This document shows positions 1 to 11,602 of a DNA stretch of 64,000 nucleotides, in pieces. The position numbers were made by a program, and so were the translations under genes. This DNA is from Selaginella moellendorffii (lineage: Eukaryota; Streptophyta; Lycopodiopsida; Selaginellales; Selaginellaceae), in contig NW_003314357.1 of NCBI RefSeq assembly GCF_000143415.4, positions 121,365-185,364 of the forward strand, given 5' to 3'. The stretch's first letter is position 1. Each line of letters starts with the position of its first letter. The notes under the pieces are model-generated. The model did no database searches. It saw only the letters and a list, made by a program, of their open reading frames with translations, and was not told the origin of the DNA.

Positions 1-363
1 GGGTGGCCCATGCCCTCCTAGAAGCCCAGGGCTTTATCATTGAGCGCAGCCCATTTGTCCTGCTCGGCTTGTTCAAGGTCTAGGAGGTAATATTTGATTT
101 CTCTTTTCCAGATTGATAAAAAGCGGTATGGGGGAACAATTCGAAGAAGGGGAGGGGGAGGAGGAGGATTAAGAGGAGGAGGCTGTGGCATCTCCTATAG
201 GAGGTGCTCTTATCCACTTGGTTCTCATGAACTGAGTGCTCCACATAGTACGCTGCTGCTCATGCCTATGCATTCTACACTGCCTTTGTCTCCTCATCAT
301 CTTGGATGTCAAACACCCTCTAATGCCATGTTGTCTAGTGTAAGAGAGATTGATTCAATAAAA
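1..363 (-). repeat. Left arm of an inverted repeat; Copia gag fragment
   Basis: The reverse complement of this stretch matches 5652-6003 almost base for base, so the two form widely spaced inverted arms of about 355 bp. Homology stops at about 363, after a shared run ending in TTCAATAAAA. On the minus strand it encodes the same short piece of a Ty1/Copia gag (the WKREIKYYLLDLEQAEQDKW region) as the right arm. It probably continues beyond the left window edge. The arms may be independent insertions of one Copia relic or the result of a local inversion. Confidence 0.8.
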
Positions 364-409
364 ATTGGATGAACAGCATGAAACCCAAACATGTCTCCTT
401 GTTCGAATA

Positions 410-2007
410 ATGATTGTTAAAAGTTATTGGGGAAGCCATTTTGGCTTGTTAGTTTTGATGTTGAAGTTAGTATTTACATCTAGCAATTATTAGTAATGAT
501 TCACTATCATCTACGGTAGTTGATTATCCTTATCAGAAATTCTCTGCACATTTGGCAATGAGGTCTTTTTTATTATTGGTAAAAATGATTTGCCATTCTT
601 CAAGATGGTAGATTCTGCAATTTTTGATAATTCAATTTTATCATTGAGTTTCCTTGAATATTCTTGCTATTGAATTTTGTTGGATAGTGATTCTTATGTT
701 TCCAACTATAGTGATCTTGGTGGTTCCTATACTATAATACTAGTTTATCGGATGATAACTTACTTGGAATACTTTTTGTTCTAATATAAGATTTATTCAC
801 TAATAATTAAGTCTTTGAGATATCATTGTCTATGACTTTGATATTGTTCATCTATCGATATTTGAATTTAGGCCGGTATAAGCAAACTAGTTTTAGCACT
901 TCATGTGCATGATGAAATCTCTAGTCATGGAGTAGCTACTGTCGACTGGTCACATTCTCTGTTGATGTTCCTTATTCTGTTAAAAGGGCGTGACCATGTA
1001 AACAACTCTAACTACCTGTTTACAATAGTCTATCTAAACCTTACTGGGTTTGGTTTCTTTGCTCAAGAGGGTTGGGGCCTCTGGTTTTTCTCTCTATGTC
1101 CTTGCGGGCAGGGGCATATCACACTTTTGTAAGCTGGGTGACACCCAGAGCAGCAAGGGTGGCTAACTCTGTTGGTCATTTTCTTGTCGGTGACGGCCAG
1201 AAGGTGTCTAAGTTGGTAGCACATTCGTGTTAGACAAAGAGGTTGCCTTCTAACTCATTTAAGTCAGTGCATTTCTCATATAGTGTGATCACCGTGAACT
1301 TTTTCTGGAGTTGTTTCCTTGGCAGTGGTCTAGACTCGAGTATGCATCGACGAGGACGTCGATCTTCCCTAGGGGGGGAGAGTGTCGCAAATGTGACTTT
1401 GGGTATCAAAAGTTACTTGTCGGTTAATCTTTTCGAATATTCTTTTCTTATTGCCACAACGGTAGGAGATCAGTATTGCTAGACCTGTTATCAGTATCCG
1501 ACTAAGATAGTTGAGAAACTGATCTTTGTATGTGCACTTAGCTCCCGCTTGCGTGCCTGTCCTTGTTTTGAGTCCAGCTTAAGTCTAAGCCCAAGTTCCA
1601 TTCCATGCTAGCTGGTGGAGTACCTATGTCCTTGCGTTAGGCCACCAATATGTTGTAATAGTGCTAGACTCCATTTGGCTCTGTTTTATGTGCTGGTCTT
1701 GGCAATGGGATGTTGGTTGCTCTAAAACTATTCCAAGTCGCTTCAGGCTCTTGTCCCTTCGCTCCTTGGGCTGTATGCTCGAGAGTTGATCTATGGTCCA
1801 GTTCTGTCATTCCTTGGCTTTATGTTAGGGAGTTTGGTACCATTCCTTCGTTCAGTGGCCCAAGGCTCTGAACCTCAGGTTCCACACTACTGTCCTATGG
1901 ACATGTGGCATATGACACATGGCACATGGAGGGCTTAGGTTTTGCTTTGTAGTGTTATCCTATGGTAAATCACCATAGGGTAAAGGGTAAAAACCACGTG
2001 CACTACA
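410..2007 (+). mobile_element. 3' end of a non-autonomous LTR retrotransposon (same family as 11102-22028)
   Basis: From about 410 the sequence follows the reverse complement of the internal region of the element at 11102-22028 (its part at about 16582-17950). It then reaches a purine-rich polypurine tract (CTAGGGGGGGAGAG, about 1369-1382) and the 3' LTR. The 5' half is missing, replaced by the inverted Copia fragment. No coding capacity is seen; small open frames around 905-1482 lie in the conserved non-coding internal region. Many C-to-T and G-to-A differences from the younger copy suggest an old, methylated relic. Confidence 0.8.
1383..2007 (+). repeat. 3' LTR, internally deleted
   Basis: It begins TGTCGCAAATGTGAC directly after the polypurine tract and ends GTGCACTACA, the TG...CA borders of this family. 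The full LTR is about 1.12 kb (20907-22028 reversed). This copy is 625 bp because about 500 bp are missing after position 1540, where the U3-side text jumps to the ..CTCCCGCTTGCGTGCC.. block. Confidence 0.8.
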
Positions 2008-2022
2008 TAAACCCTTGGCCAA

Positions 2023-4878
2023 GTGTTGAGGATAGTGTTGCTGCGAGAACAGGGTGGCTGCAAGGGAGACCAGAGAGGGATCCAGGGGCAGGAGACCAAC
2101 CCTCATCATCCTCCAAGTCCTAGAGGCAGACCTAGTAGGCCTCCAGATACGGTTTGGAAATATGTCTTCTGCAATCCTTTAGCACTCAGGGAGAGGAACT
2201 TGGAAAACACCAAGGCGGATCCTTGATGTTTCAGCACCGACAAAGTTAGTTGGGAGGCAGTGGTTAGGTGTGTCTTATGCAAATGTCCCGTGAAGGGAAT
2301 TGGACCTACGGGGATCAGGAGGCATCTTTGCAGCTTCTACAAGGAGAAGGAGGACATAAGTTGCTGCACTGCTGACATAAGTTTGTGTCGCAGGCCAATA
2401 CAAGAGTTCAGTAAGGAGTTTGTGTCTGTAACAAGGAACAATATTGAGACGTACAATATCAAGCTTGCAGAGTTCGAACGACATGGTAGTGGTAGAATGA
2501 CACGGTTCAGCAATCAAGGAGCTTCAGGGTTGCAGCAATTGGATGAAGATGCCTGCAATGTTGAAGGATCGACATCAACTCCTTAAGCTAGTGGGAGTAT
2601 TGAATGCAAGCCAAGATTGAACATGTTTGCCTTTCTAAGCAGTAACGACAACAAAGCATGGGAATGGATAGAATGGTTGGAGGGTGAAGATCAGGTTGAT
2701 GCAGAGCGGTTATGGCAGCAGGTTTGAGAGACTGAGTTAGCTACAATTGGCTGCATCTCTGTGGGTGGTTTACGTGCAGCTGGGAATCAGATCGATATAA
2801 TAGTGTCTACTACATGGCCTCAGATAGGTTCAACAAGTTGTATCTTGCAAGAAACAACAGCTCTCAAAGGAATGACAGGAAGGGCGTTGACCCCTGAAGA
2901 ACTCAGGGCATGGCAGAAGGAGTATGCATTGGGAGTTTATATCGAGGCCAGAGCATGCAACCTAGCAGCTGGTAGACACGCCCAACGTGGTTCCATGTTT
3001 CCTTTGCCTTCGCTGAAGGCTTTGCATGAAGACTTCTTGGATGAGATATACCATGAAAAGGTTGAGCGCATTGATCAACAACCTGAAAAAGCTACAGGTG
3101 CATACAACCCACGACCGCTTTGCTTGGTAACGGACGGTTGGAAGACAGTTAGTGGGTAGCATATTCAGAATATTATGATCGTTGATGCAACACACCATGA
3201 AGAGTTTTTTTATGGCTCATTTGAGTGTTGTGAATCTTCAGGTATGCATTGTATTTTCATGTAACGTCCAATTAACTTGTTTGTTTTGCAATGCAACTGA
3301 TATCTTGTATAGCAAATTGAAGAGTGTGGTTTCAGCTATAAACACTCGGGTACTCACTGATGATGCAAATGTAGCCATAAACAACATCCCTGGCAATGGA
3401 AACACATTACATGATCAAATGTGGCATATAGAGAGGAAGCGTGGATTATCAGCAATAGTAATGGATAATGCGGCCAACATGTAGCTTGTTGGATGCAAAT
3501 TTGAAGTTGAGTTTGAAGATATGTGGAGTGTTCCATGCCAGTGTCATGCTCTGAACTTTGTACTAATGTCTTGGGCAGGTTTAGACAACATCAAACAATA
3601 TCTGGACATAGGGAAGTGTATAGTTCAATTTGTGAAGAACTCCACTCGTGTGCATGCTTTTTATCAAGCTCAGCATCCTAAGCGGCAACTTGTCAAACCT
3701 GTCACTACTCGGTGAGTATTAGAGTTGTTAACTGTTTGTTACTGACTTTAACACTTTTTTTGTTTCTTTCACAGGTTTGGAACCTATTATTACATGCTCA
3801 GGTGATTATAGGAAGAGCATGGAGCATTGTAGAGGTTGTTTAGGAATACTGGATTTAAAGATTGGCTACGAAGCCAACCCGCAACAACAACAGACACTAC
3901 TAACCAAGCCATGACGGCAGTGGAGGATTTTAATTTCTGGGCGGGTGTTGAGAAGGTGATGCAGTTGATGGAGCCGGTGGTCATGGCAATCAAGTTCTTT
4001 GATTGCTCAGCTTCAACCATTGGCTTTGTGTGGCAAGCATGGTGTTTTTTGAAGTTCAAGACAGCAGCAGTTACAAGTTTTAGTGCAGAGGACAAACAGT
4101 AGCTTGAAGACTTTCTGCAGAAATAGGAGGATCAGTATATAAGATCCTGTGACTTGTTTGGGGCAGCCTGGTGTCTAAATCCGCGTTACAGGGAGGATAG
4201 GAACAGACAGGAAGCAACAGCAGCATTCAATCGTGTTCAACATCGTTTCTATCCAAATGTTGAAGATGCCCACAAGCTAAATCAGGAGTACTTTGCGTAC
4301 GTCGATGGAACTAGCCCCTTTTCCATTGCAGACAGCTGTGATGCACAAGAATTGCTTGAGAAAGGCAAGGATGGAGATTCACCTTGGCATGTTTGGGCCT
4401 CTGCGGTCAGCTTCAGCTGTGACTCGGGGGCAATGCTTTGGAGGTTTGCATGCTATATTCTTGGTTTGACAACTTCGAATTCTGAGGCTGAGCAGAATTT
4501 TAGTACATACAGCAATGTCTTGACATTAAAGCGGAACAAATAAGCCCTTTGTTCATTTATAAACATGAAGAACTTTTCTAACATTGGTGTCACTTGCCTG
4601 TATGTAGACTGCATCCAGAGCAGGCTGAGAAGCTCATTCATATTTACCAAAACCATCGAATTTGGGATAGGAAGGAATCTGAAACTTCTATGTGGATTGG
4701 AGGAGAATTTGATATTCCAAAAGAGAATGACTCTCCAGTTGTAGGAGGCAATGGCACAGGCCACACAACCACAGGTTTCAGGTCCTATGCAGAAGTTGAC
4801 GCTGATAATTCCATGTCTAAAGATGAAGATGATGACTTCGATCGGGATTCTGATCTTAGGTTAGCTAATGGGAGGTAA
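2023..4878 (+). pseudogene. hAT-family transposase, decayed
   Basis: The blocks are in the right order for a plant hAT transposase of the DUF659 type. A BED-like zinc finger lies near 2260-2340 (CVLCKCP...GIRRHLC). The DUF659 core starts near 3115 (LVTDGWK) and continues through a DNAANM block (about 3460-3482) and CHALN (about 3545). The C-terminal hAT dimerisation region is at 4380-4545 (SPWHVWASAV, then NSEAEQNFSTYSNVLT). The final block (PEQAEKLIHIYQNHR, about 4615) matches the end of the dimerisation domain. In-frame stops (for example 3482, 4100, 4543) and frame changes separate the blocks. Some breaks look like introns (GTATGC near 3241; GTGAGT at 3713 with CACAG at 3775), but several stops are true decay. 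Terminal inverted repeats and an 8-bp target duplication were not found. Confidence 0.8.
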
Positions 4879-5651
4879 GCTTCTTCGTTTACTTCTATCC
4901 AGGCTGATAGTATGCAAATACTATGCATAACAGTGAGATTAGTGGCCCTGGAGACGACATGGACTAGGTAACTGGTGTGGAGAGCTTACCTGCATCTCCC
5001 GTGCCTTGTCCTTTCAAGCACAAACGTCTAAATGAGGGAGATTTGAGTGCTGCTGCAATCAAAAAAAGGAAAATCTGTTTGTTAACTGATTTGGACCAGC
5101 CCGGTACCAGCAGTTTAGATGAAACGTGTATATACATTCCCTAATGTCCCGTAGGGATTAATACAAAAACCGGGCATGCTACCCGAAGCTCATTCTACCT
5201 AGTGGAGATCTCCCTCATGTAAAGTGATACTAGGACTGCAGTAGAAGCGGCTGCGGTAGTCTCTGTCGTATCATGTCCAGATCCAAGTCCCCCCTTCGTG
5301 CTGACTGCAAGATCGATTCCGGGGGGTGCCATCTCCACTGAACCTTATTGTGTTCTCCTTCACCAAAACATGGCAACCATGCTTGCTGCCACTCCTCAAG
5401 CCTCTGGTACCAGCAGTTTAGAGCAACAACTAGCGTCACTTGAAATTTCTCATGAATTTCCTGACATTGACATTGTTGAAGCTAGCACGTGCTGTTTTTT
5501 AATTTTTGGCTGCTTAAGGAAATTGTTGGCCTGGCCACTGCGACAAACTTTTCAAATAAATAACACTAATTTGTATTAAAGCTTAACATTTTTTCTGCCA
5601 AAAAACCATTTCAAATGGCTTTTTGGTGGCCGAAATAAAAATTGGATGAAT
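4879..5651. other. Decayed transposon flank, no recognisable gene
   Basis: This stretch follows the hAT C-terminus. It holds short open frames only (5298-5579 plus, 5230-5439 minus), with no motif recognised. It probably contains the 3' flank of the hAT element and leads into the right Copia arm. Confidence 0.4.
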
Positions 5652-6003
5652 TTTATTGAATCAATCTCTCTTACACTTGACAATATGGCATTAGAGGGTG
5701 TTTGACATCCAGGATGATGAGGAGACAGAGGCAGTGTATAATGCATAGGCATGAGCAGCAGCGTACTATGTGGAGCACTCGGTTCATGAGAACCAAGTGG
5801 ATAAGAGCACGATGCCACAGCCTCCTCCTCTTAATCCTCCTCCTCACCCTCCCCTTCTTCAAATTGTTCCCCCATACCGCTTTTTATCAATCTGGAAAAG
5901 AGAAATCAAATATTACCTCCTAGACCTTGAACAAGCCGAGCAGGACAAATGGGCTGCGCTCAATGATAAAGCCCTGGGCTTCTAGGAGGGCATGGGCCAC
6001 CCT
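5652..6003 (+). repeat. Right arm of the inverted repeat
   Basis: Reverse-complementary to 1-363 with only scattered substitutions. The plus strand carries the N-terminal part of a Copia gag that continues beyond the arm to about 6620, so this arm lies within the longer original Copia sequence and the left arm is the displaced partner. Confidence 0.8.
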
Positions 6004-6625
6004 CACAGCAATCCACGAGCAGCAGAAACCAGCTAATCGCACACAGCTTCACAGGAAGCTTTACTCCATGCCGATGTCTGAGGCTGATGACCAGTTGCTT
6101 CAATCAACAGCACTTGGCGAGAAGTGATAACACTGCCTTGCACCGTAAGACGAGGGAGAAGATCCAAGACTTCTTCCTACAACACCACCTGAAAGACAGG
6201 CAAGAAGAAAACATCACGATCTAATGAGAGTCCTTCTAGCTCGACCAAGAAGTTCGACCCATGCCCGCACTGCTCACAGGGAGCCCAATTGTCCAATGAC
6301 GAACGCTAATTCATCAACCCGATGCAACTAATTTTGTTACTGTACATTCTCTTTACATTGCTTCTCAGTATGGTACCTCAACCAGTGATTTGTAGCTGCC
6401 TGCCATCCCTACTGCAATGGTAGATGGTGGATTGACTTCTAGCGTTTTGAATTGAGCGGTTTTAGTACCACTATCCATGATGTGTACCTTGTTCCAAAGT
6501 AAGTGTGAACTTGCTCTCTATTGCCCTGGACCAGCTCGAGTTGTGGCATCAGCATATTGGACATGCCGCATTGCTCAGCTTGCCATAGTCTTGTCAAATG
6601 CCTCCAAGTTACACGTCCTAAAATG
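5690..6625 (+). pseudogene. Ty1/Copia gag-pol relic
   Basis: The plus strand reads, with frame changes, as the gag (UBN2-type) region of a Copia element: WKREIKYYLLDLEQ near 5900, DKWAALNDKALGF near 5945, then RRAWATLTAIHEQQKPANRT and LHRKLYSMPMSEADDQL at about 5980-6100. Further on, near 6520-6600, a weak GAG-pre-integrase trace appears (a block like LWHRRLGHA). Stop codons and shifts break all frames, and no integrase or reverse transcriptase was seen. Copia origin is an inference from the conserved LxxLYxxxMxEGD-like block. Confidence 0.65.
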
Positions 6626-6629
6626 AAAG

Positions 6630-8397
6630 CAAACGCTTACCCTAAACCCTAAACTGATAATCTATATGGTCGTGCATGAGAAACCTGATGTGCCACTTTC
6701 CACCGCACCAAGAACAGAGAAGTGTGCTCCAATAGATAGAAACCATCTCCAAACGGCTGACATGGCCAATCATGTTGCCTTGTTGAGAGAAATCCTGATA
6801 CATAGTGAAAGGATGGAGAAGAGAGATGGAATCGGCCATAGCTGAGCAAGGAAGGAGAAAAAGAGAGAGAGGTGTAGGAAAATAAGAAAACATAACCCTA
6901 CCTTTAGTTCCTGGTCTTGTTTATATAGTCTCGTCTTGCTCCTCGTTTTGGAAATTGCAACTGAGCTGGCAACCATCACACTTGAATGTATGAATCTTTT
7001 GGTGTGAAAAAGTAAGAACAAGGTTTCCAGCTAAACATGAAAGAACATACCACTGAAAGATCAAAGATCAGTGCATCTGGAAGCACAGCACCAAGATGCC
7101 ATCATAGTCTTCGAGCCGTTTAAGCTCGATAGTGCCTGGAAAGAATAAATTGGAAGATAATTTAGTACGAGAAAGACAAGAAAAAAAACCGGAGAGAGAA
7201 GCACAAACATGTAAGCTAGAAGCCATTGCTTATTACAAAGAATGCTGATGTGATGCATTCACGTTTGTGTCTCGTGTTTGCCTCTCAATTCCTCTTTTGT
7301 CTGATTCTATGAGGAATTTAGACAGTAAAATACATGAAGAAGGAGTGGACGCTCAAACCACCAAACGTGCAGATTGACAGGCTGGAAAATTGCCTAACTT
7401 GCGTCAACTAGTCTCAAGCTGCTTAGAATGCTCATTCAAAACCTGCTCAAACAGATCATTCTGCAAGATTGTTGATGTAAGAAGACGGTCTAAAAGCTCA
7501 CATTGAACACTGACTCGGAGCTTGAGGCACAGCTGTGCATAAATCTAATCCTCATCAAGGGGAAACGAAGTGAGAAAAGACAAAATCATGATATCATTAG
7601 TATTGTCCAGAAAATGTAAAACTTCTGAATATATATAAAATATTAATGCTAGACAATTCCTGGAATCAATAATGTCATTCAATTTTTTCTCTTTAAATTT
7701 TATATATATATATATATTATAGAACATAGAACTTTTAGGAATATGAATATATTTAGAACACTTATATTTTAAGAGAAAAAAAGTACAAAATGAATTGCTA
7801 AGACTAAATATTTTTTAAAGATATTAGATGCAAAGTATAAGCCAAGAATATTATCAAATTTCTAACATTAAGAATTCAAGCACACTAATATATTAGATAA
7901 TAAACTAGTAAAAGCACAAGTGCTAAACATATATTTATTAATTATATGTTAATGCACAGTATGGTTACTTGGGATATAAGAAAATTTAGAATACTAAGAT
8001 CTTAAGAACACTAATATATTATTACCCAAACTCAAACAAAATCAAAAGAAGTATTATTAAGAATAGTTTTTATTAATATAAAGAACAAGATTTAAGAACA
8101 TTGATATTACTCAAAGCCAGACAAAGTCTAAAAGTAAAGAATATTAGCTTTGTGAGGTTTATTTTTCAGTGTTACAAACAAATGCATGGAGCACTTTTTT
8201 GCCACATCATTGAGCACATATTCCTCACACTTTCTTCACTCCACAACATAGTCACAGTCAACAGTGTGGCATCACCTTCTTCTCTCACCCCAGGCAATTG
8301 GCCACCACCCATTGGCTGAGAGTAAACATTAGCACGATTATTCGCTTAAATGTGGTTTATTCGCTAAGACGTGGTTAAAGAAATAACCCTTCTACAA
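6630..8397. other. Intergenic, AT-rich; no gene seen
   Basis: No convincing reading frame, RNA gene or complete element was seen. The stretch from about 7600 to 8100 is very AT-rich and includes a (TA)n run near 7700-7717. A short AAACCCTAAACT telomere-like motif lies near 6642. Confidence 0.5.
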
Positions 8398-9173
8398 CCG
8401 AGGCCACAATCACCGGATCCACCATCAGCTCCAAAGAAAGGGGACACCTGAAATCTGCTGGGATAGGCACACCCCAAGCCTTGTCATCGTCGTCTATTTC
8501 ACTCAGCAGTTGAGTGAAGAGCAACAAGACGTCCTGTATCTTGGCCTTTTGGTCCTCCGAGGCAGCATTCTCCCCCTCTTTCTGCAAAGCTTCCAGCTCC
8601 TTCCCTAGGCTATTGTTGCATCTGATCCCCACCTTGCTTGCAATGCTCTGGAGCTTGTTTCTCCCAACGGCTTTCCCATGTCTATGTTGCAAGAGCATTG
8701 TGTCGATTTCCTCGGCTAGCCTGGCATCGGACACGTCTACAAAGTAGCTACTATTTCCACCAGCCTGCAAGACTGTCGTTTCGTTAAGGAGTTACTATCT
8801 GTAAAGAATGTGAGAGGTGCTTGCCTTGTGAGGAAAATTCTTCAAGGCGTGCTCGATTTGCAGCGTCACTTCCTTAAATCTTGTAGTGAAAAGCTGGCAA
8901 CGCCATACCTGGAAGGAAATCTCGGTACTAAGCTAACTTTTCAAGGCTTTCACTATTAAGCTTACCTTGTATATCTTGCTTCCCGACATGTCCAACAAGA
9001 CCTTAGCTCCTTGAAGCGCATTTTCAAGAGATCGAGCCCTTTCTCCTGCGATCGCAGATGAATCCCCCTCAGCCAGCACTGCCGCTATGGACTTGAGATA
9101 TACTAGAAGCTGCAGCTGATGCGACGACAGCGAGTGCCTGCCAGAAGTGCGCAGTGCCACGATTCGCCTCCAT
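8398..9173 (-). pseudogene. Truncated duplicate of the U-box/ARM gene
   Basis: Near-identical to the first part of the intact gene at 24481-26596: exon 1 (about 8973-9173), exon 2 (about 8832-8910) and the start of exon 3 (8398-8765), including the exon 2 GC splice donor. It ends inside the U-box (PADFRCPLSLELMVDPVIVAS), so the rest of the U-box and all ARM repeats are missing. A 77-bp deletion in exon 1 relative to 26494-26570 removes residues after the ATG and shifts the frame. Exon 1 reaches the conserved ..GRHSLSSHQLQLL.. frame only without an ATG. Non-functional as an E3 ligase. Confidence 0.9.
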
Positions 9174-9540
9174 TCCCGAAATATTTCTTTCCCGCGCTCA
9201 CCACCTGGACTATAGGGAAGTTCTGTGGAGCATTCTCACTCCATACCCACTCACCCTAGGAAGGCCGATCGAGGCGAGGGGATCCATTGGCGGCGATGCA
9301 CACCCTAGCGACTGCTAGCGGCTGCTGTGCAGTGCTCCGCTGTGGAGCTGCTGAGGGCAGCAATTCGTATAAAATAACAAACGTACACGTCAGCTCCAAG
9401 CAAGATGATTCTTTGTAAAGAATATGAAATCCATCAAATAATATCTCTTTTAAAAAGTTATAATATATTTAAAATATGCTTAGATATTCTAAAATATTTA
9501 CTTATCTAATGGTTATTATTTATTTATATTAATTTATATT
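8398..9540 (-). repeat. Segmental duplication of 25742 to about 27000
   Basis: The duplication covers the 5' part of the U-box gene, its upstream region (..GTACACGTCAGCTCC.. in both copies) and part of the left end of the AT-rich TIR element beside it (a decayed ..TTACTTATCTAATGG.. block near 9498). The left junction at 8398 is sharp; the right edge fades in AT-rich sequence. Confidence 0.8.
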
Positions 9541-9764
9541 TGTAAAGTCTGTAAATACATATATGTATATACATATATTACTCTGGCTAGGTAAAACATT
9601 AATTATAGTACTATAGCATATGAACCAGATTGAATTTAGTCCATCAATTATTATATATAAGTAACAGTCTAAACCCCAATTAATATAATTAATCCTATAT
9701 CCCGAGCATTCACATTGATGGAGATGCAGTTTGTCCTTAAAAGGCAAAACTTTTTGGTAGTGCT

Positions 9765-11101
9765 TTGCTATTGTGAATGTGACTGTAGGTATCAAAATTA
9801 TTTGTCGGTGAGTCATTTTATATATTCTTTACTGCCATGATGGCAAGAAGTTGGTATTGCTAGTTCCCTTTTCATAAACCCTCTATGTGCCAAGTGTCAT
9901 ATATCACATGTCCAAGGGTAACAAAGCGGAACTTGAGTTTTAGGATTGATATCGAATTTCATTAGTTTCAATGAAGATAATGTTGATAGTTTGGCATTAC
10001 CTTTATGTTATTGGTATTTGTGCATTTGCTAGTTAGCAACTATATTAGTGTTCAAATGAACTAAGTAGCAAGTTGAGCTAATCTTATTTTAGACAAGATT
10101 GCTTAGTAAAAGTTGAGCTTTGGCTTTTCCTTGAAAACGTGATTTAATTATGAACTATACTAACTTTACGAGAAAGAGTTAGTGATCAATATTTAAGTTT
10201 TTGATTCCTTGCTAAATTTGAGTTGGGATATATCAATCAGTGATGATTTTTTTTATGCTTGTAATGAAGTGAGTTATATTTTGCTATAGAAGATGGATTT
10301 ATAAAAGATTATTTGGTAATCACTTATTGAGTATAGCTTCATTGTGTTTGGTTTTTGAATTGATGCATATATATTCTTCATTAGTTTTTGTATTATGAAG
10401 TTTAGCTTATAGATATGTTAAGGAGGATATTGTGGGTTATACTACAATATCTTCTTTGGCATTGACATTAGTTCATGCAAAACTTGTGATTTATATAAAT
10501 AAAACTTAGCTATAGCTTCTTTGAGCCTTTATGCTCATTATTCCATTTGTTAGGAGTTGTTAGGGAAGGCATTTTTGCTCATTAGCTTTAATGTTGAAGT
10601 TAGTATTTGCATTTGACAATTATTGGTGATTATTAACTGTTATTTAGAAAAGTTGATTATCCTTGTCAAACGTTTTACTTGATTATTTTTTATATAGAAT
10701 AATTTACTGTTCTTTAAACTAGTGGATTATTTTTTCTACGATAATTATACATCTCTTTATTGATGAGATGATTGATGATCTTTCATGATAATTAGTTATT
10801 CTCTTTGATAGTCTATGGTTTTTCACATTACCATATATTTTTATAGTTTACTCTAAATTGGTTTCTTGGGTTTGAGATATTGGAAGGATGTTGCTAACAC
10901 TTACTTAAGCAACTTGAGTTCCTTTATATTGTTGACTAGGATCTATTTAAATTGGCTAATGCAATAATTGGCATAAATATTATATTTGTTGGTTTTGTAA
11001 TATTCATTTTGTTTTGATAATTGTTGCTACAGTTGGTTCTGATAGATTGAATATTATTTTATTTGGGTGATACATTCATGAATATTTTGTTTGTCTATCA
11101 G
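9765..11101 (+). mobile_element. Older LTR element of the 11-22 kb family, left part
   Basis: It starts with a degraded LTR 5' end (TGTGAATGTGACTGTAGGTATC near 9774) and short LTR pieces (..GTGCCAAGTGTCATAT..). From about 9950 it follows the reverse complement of the internal region of the younger element, with many T and A replacements of C and G. It breaks at 11101 where the younger element inserted, and resumes at 22029. Reading across the break gives TTTGTCTATCA then ATAATACTTT, matching the uninterrupted TTTGTTAGTCAATGATACTTT of the younger copy. Confidence 0.85.
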
Positions 11102-11602
11102 TGTAGTGCACGTGGTTTTGACCCTTTATCCTATGGTGATTTACCATAGGATAACACCACAAAGCGGAACCTAAACCCTCTTTGTGCCACGTGACAGATG
11201 CCACATGTCACATACCACGTGTCCAAAGGAACATGGTGCGGAACTTGAGGTTTAGGGCCTTGGGCCACTGAACGAAGGAATGGTGCCAAACTCCCAAGCG
11301 TGAAGCCAAGGAGTGATGGAATTAGACCACGGAGCAACTCCCGAGCATATAGCCCAACGAGCGAAGGGACATGAGCCTAGAGCGACTTGGAATAGTCCTG
11401 GAGCAACCAACATCCCAATGCCAAGACTAGCACGCAAAACGGAGCCAAATGGAGTTTGGCGCTATTTTGGCATACTGGTGGCCTAACGTGAGGATATGGG
11501 TACTCCACCAACTAGCATGGAATGGAACTTGGGCTTAGACCTAAGCCGGACGCAGAACAAGGACAGGCACGCAAGCGGGAGCTAGACTATGCCTCAGGTT
11601 GG
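11102..11602 (-). repeat. 3' LTR, first segment
   Basis: It matches 20907-21406 closely, starting TGTAGTGCACGTGG. It ends where the 4.2-kb insertion begins. Its last 119 bp (11484-11602) are repeated directly at 15832-15950. Confidence 0.88.

Noticed and set aside
7695-7720. (TA)n run as a functional element
   Set aside because: Ordinary microsatellite in AT-rich intergenic DNA.
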